Shown: positions 5,346 to 6,773 of the stretch, piece by piece | Position numbering within the stretch: position 1 is the stretch's first letter | How the letters are laid out: each line of letters opens with the position of its first letter | NCBI RefSeq assembly: GCF_021107415.1 | Contig: NZ_JAIOSW010000329.1 | Coordinates: 1-6,773, forward strand | Length of the DNA: 6,773 nucleotides | Source of the DNA: Desulfobacula sp. | GTDB taxonomy: Bacteria; Desulfobacterota; Desulfobacteria; Desulfobacterales; Desulfobacteraceae | Direction: 5' to 3' | Made by a program: the position numbers and the translations under genes | Notes under the pieces: generated by a model | What the model was told of the DNA's origin: nothing | Seen by the model: only the letters and a program-made list of their open reading frames with translations | The model's database searches: none

Positions 5346-5633
5346 TTATAGATAAATTATCTCCATTTGAGTGTCCGTAATCTGTGCAAGACCCATATCA
5401 TCGGCCATATTAAATACCTTGTCCAGTTTTGAATTCACTATCCTTGAATTGTTGCCGATGATTGAAAAGCCGATTTGAGCCCATAAATGACTGTCATTAT
5501 AGTCGGTTTCCGCAATGGAGATATTGAACTTGTTTTTAATCCGGTTGATAATGGATTTGACGATTCTGCGTTTTTCCTTCAATGAACTGACACCATACAG
5601 TTTAAATTTGATTTTGCCTGTTCCGACCACCAT
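5346..5633 (-). CDS. DUF503 family protein (YlxP-like)
   Basis: This small protein matches DUF503 (PF04456), a conserved bacterial family of about 95 residues with no settled biochemical function; Firmicute members (YlxP) sit near translation genes. From the ATG at 5633 it is exactly 95 residues. Family landmarks are the opening MVVGTGKIKFKLYG, SLKEKRRIVKSIINRIKNKFNISIAE in the first half, and the alternating strand ending AQIGFSIIGNN. The frame can be opened at a TTG at 5669, adding 12 residues, but the family begins at the internal ATG and this ATG has AAGGA 7 nt upstream, so I use 5633. It ends 9 bp before the nucleotidyltransferase reading frame at 5336 (21 bp before the likely start at 5324) and heads a probable operon with it and the HD-GYP gene. 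This neighbourhood is unlike the translation context in Firmicutes. It is probably cytoplasmic, with no signal peptide or membrane segment. Confidence 0.9.
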   Translation of the reverse strand: MVVGTGKIKFKLYGVSSLKEKRRIVKSIINRIKNKFNISIAETDYNDSHLWAQIGFSIIGNNSRIVNSKLDKVFNMADDMGLAQITDTQMEIIYL

Positions 5634-5640
5634 GAATATT

Positions 5641-5645
5641 TCCTT
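5641..5645 (-). promoter_or_regulatory. Ribosome-binding site of the DUF503 gene
   Basis: AAGGA (5645-5641) ends 7 nt before the ATG at 5633. It decides the start against the TTG at 5669, which has no such site at the right distance. Confidence 0.65.
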
Positions 5646-5689
5646 GAATAGGGTTAATAATTCAGACAATAAGATCTATTTGTTTTTTA

Positions 5690-5718
5690 AACATAAATGG
5701 AAGGTTGATTTTTTTCAA
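5690..5718 (-). promoter_or_regulatory. Candidate sigma-70 promoter of the DUF503-DUF294-HD-GYP operon
   Basis: On the minus strand TTGAAA (5718-5713, five of six consensus bases) is followed after 17 bp by TATGTT (5695-5690, four of six). Transcription would start near 5683, giving a leader of about 50 nt before the ATG at 5633. The placement downstream of the preceding gene's stop supports a separate transcript for this cluster. Confidence 0.45.
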
Positions 5719-5783
5719 TCTATTTTCAAAAATTACCAAATTTAAACAGGTTGTTACTTTAGTCGATGCCATTCATGACAAGT

Positions 5784-6515
5784 TCATTCCTGAATTGTGT
5801 TTATAATCTCATCATATTTACCATTTTCTTTCATCTCTTTGAGTTTGCCAGCAAGTTTTTTTGCAAGAACTGCATATTTTTTATGCATATAAGGATACAA
5901 GTTAATTGTAACCACTGGAGGTGTCAGCATTTTAATACTATTATTGGAAATCCCAAGTTTTTTAAGGGACGCTCTGCCGGTAGATGGGCTGACAATTGCA
6001 ATATCACCCCTTCCAAGGTTCAATAAATAAAATGCATTATCGATATCATAGACTCCTAACCTGTTTTCTGAAGGAATTCCGGCTACGTCCATCCCATTCT
6101 CTGTCACCTTGATTCCTGATAAATAAAGAATTTTGTAAGAAGAAAGACTTTTCCAGCCATTTACCTTGATGTTATCCAATTTGGTAAATACCGACTGAGT
6201 TATCATCTGAATCGATTCTTCAACCCTAATTAAATTTTGATATTTTTTTTCACGATTAAAATCATAAATCCTGTGGGTATCCCCATCAATTTTTCCAATA
6301 TTTATTTCCCGAGGAATCCTTTTGGGAGGTAATACTTTTAATCCAAACTTAATCCCCAAATTTTTAAAAGCATGTGTCAAGATTGCATCGGATATTTTAT
6401 AAAGCCTGCTATCTTTTTTATTAACACAGCTGAATTCAACTTTTTCAATTTCCAAGGCTGAACTAACGCTTACAAAGGAAAATATGAAAAATAAAAAAAT
6501 AAAAAATTGTTTCAT
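5784..6515 (-). CDS. Periplasmic solute-binding-like protein (SBP_bac_3 type), orphan
   Basis: This 243-residue protein starts with a clear signal peptide: Met-Lys-Gln, a long Phe/Ile/Leu/Val core, and a probable cleavage after SSA at residue 20. There is no lipobox Cys, so it should be a soluble periplasmic protein. The mature part has the character of the family-3 extracellular solute-binding fold (PF00497-like). This includes an early helix AILTHAFKNLGI, the segment IGKIDGD at 73-79, a central WKSLSSYKILYLSG segment with VYDIDNAFYLLNLGRGDIAIVS (155-176), and an amphipathic Lys-rich C-terminal helix ending GKYDEIINTI. In Desulfobacterota such stand-alone proteins are common, and their ligand is usually unknown. 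No ABC permease or ATPase lies beside it. GGAGA 8 nt before the ATG supports the start. It is separated from the DUF503 gene by 150 bp with its own candidate promoter, so I treat it as a separate unit. I saw no strong terminator after it. Confidence 0.75.
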   Translation of the reverse strand: MKQFFIFLFFIFSFVSVSSALEIEKVEFSCVNKKDSRLYKISDAILTHAFKNLGIKFGLKVLPPKRIPREINIGKIDGDTHRIYDFNREKKYQNLIRVEESIQMITQSVFTKLDNIKVNGWKSLSSYKILYLSGIKVTENGMDVAGIPSENRLGVYDIDNAFYLLNLGRGDIAIVSPSTGRASLKKLGISNNSIKMLTPPVVTINLYPYMHKKYAVLAKKLAGKLKEMKENGKYDEIINTIQE

Positions 6516-6551
6516 ATTATTTTCTCCGTATCATGGCGGATATAGGGTTTC

Positions 6552-6565
6552 TCATCTTAAGATGA
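6552..6565. repeat. Perfect 14-bp palindrome upstream of the solute-binding gene
   Basis: TCATCTTAAGATGA is identical on both strands and centred about 43 bp before the ATG at 6515. It sits between an AT-rich block, where a promoter would be expected, and the ribosome-binding site. An operator for a dimeric regulator is a reasonable guess. With no loop it is poorly suited to form an RNA hairpin. Confidence 0.45.
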
Positions 6566-6601
6566 TTCAAATTTTATTATTCTTATATAAATATACCTAT
6601 G

Positions 6602-6616
6602 ACCGCAAATGGCGGT
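6602..6616 (-). other. Short stem-loop just after the rightmost gene
   Basis: ACCGC (6602-6606) and GCGGT (6612-6616) form a 5-bp GC-rich stem with a 5-nt loop, beginning 6 nt after the stop codon of the leftward gene ending at 6623. There is no run of U after it, so it is at best a weak terminator or mRNA 3' end structure. It could equally be an operator upstream of the solute-binding gene. Confidence 0.3.
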
Positions 6617-6622
6617 TGGCAT

Positions 6623-6773
6623 TCATTTTGCTTCTAAAGCAAACACGGAGGACACTTTCATTATCAAGTCAGAATTTTTTATCGCTTTCTTGATTTCAGG
6701 CAATATCCTGTCTCTGTTGTTTTTGGCTTTCTCCATCTCTTTTTGAACCAGAGCAGCATCAATTTGGGAAAAC
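6623..6773 (-). CDS. C-terminal end of an unidentified gene (runs off right edge)
   Basis: On the minus strand one frame is open from the right edge to a TGA at 6625-6623, giving 49 residues. The sequence is FSQIDAALVQKEMEKAKNNR followed by DRILPEIKKAIKNSDLIMKV and SSVFALEAK. It is charged, Lys-rich and strongly helical, with heptad-like spacing that could be part of a coiled coil. The composition looks like a real protein rather than random translation. I do not recognise the family from this tail. It points the same way as the solute-binding gene and ends 107 bp before it, with a weak stem-loop and a palindrome between them, so co-transcription is possible but not shown. Confidence 0.55.
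   Translation of the reverse strand, partial: FSQIDAALVQKEMEKAKNNRDRILPEIKKAIKNSDLIMKVSSVFALEAK

Noticed and set aside
5634..5669. N-terminal extension of the DUF503 protein from a TTG at 5669
   Set aside because: The family begins at the internal MVVG, and the ATG at 5633 has a properly spaced AAGGA site.
5700..5783. Terminator after the solute-binding gene
   Set aside because: Only short, imperfect pairings were found on the minus strand downstream of 5784, with no stem followed by a U run.
6484..6693. Plus-strand open frame near the right end
   Set aside because: It overlaps the signal-peptide region and upstream DNA of the solute-binding gene and the tail of the rightmost gene on the other strand; its sequence is low in protein character.

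Overview
The window looks like a chromosomal piece of a sulfate-reducing deltaproteobacterium (Desulfobacterota), most likely a Desulfobacteraceae relative of the Desulfobacter/Desulfobacula type. The main evidence is an aprB-aprA pair encoding dissimilatory adenylylsulfate (APS) reductase. AT-rich intergenic DNA with moderately AT-rich genes, and signalling genes typical of that group, agree with this. The genus is inference.

Layout. (1) Positions 1-1001, minus strand: aprB followed by the 5' part of aprA, which runs off the left edge. (2) 1002-1404: a 403-bp divergent intergenic region with a candidate apr promoter, a leader hairpin and a 13-bp direct repeat. (3) 1405-2972, plus strand: a translationally coupled pair, a YkgJ-type cysteine-cluster protein and a short-chain dehydrogenase/reductase (SDR) fold protein whose catalytic residues are partly lost. 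(4) 2974-5633, minus strand: a probable operon read DUF503 protein, DUF294-type nucleotidyltransferase, GAF-HD-GYP c-di-GMP phosphodiesterase. The nucleotidyltransferase is divided into two pieces by one in-frame TAG codon. (5) 5784-6515, minus strand: a secreted solute-binding-like protein with no transporter genes beside it. (6) 6623-6773, minus strand: the C-terminal end of an unidentified gene.

How the genes work together. AprBA is the central enzyme of sulfate respiration and reduces APS to sulfite and AMP. The YkgJ/SDR pair is divergent from it across a shared regulatory region; whether they are functionally linked is unknown. The DUF503/DUF294/HD-GYP cluster looks like a signalling unit: a GlnD-like nucleotidyltransferase fold without the usual CBS or cyclic-nucleotide sensor domains, beside a GAF-sensing c-di-GMP hydrolase.

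The two observations most worth following are the in-frame amber codon inside the DUF294 gene (nonsense mutation, split gene or recoding) and the SDR homologue that keeps the catalytic Ser and Tyr but has Asn in place of the catalytic Lys. I saw no CRISPR array, tRNA, rRNA, insertion sequence or integrase in this window.
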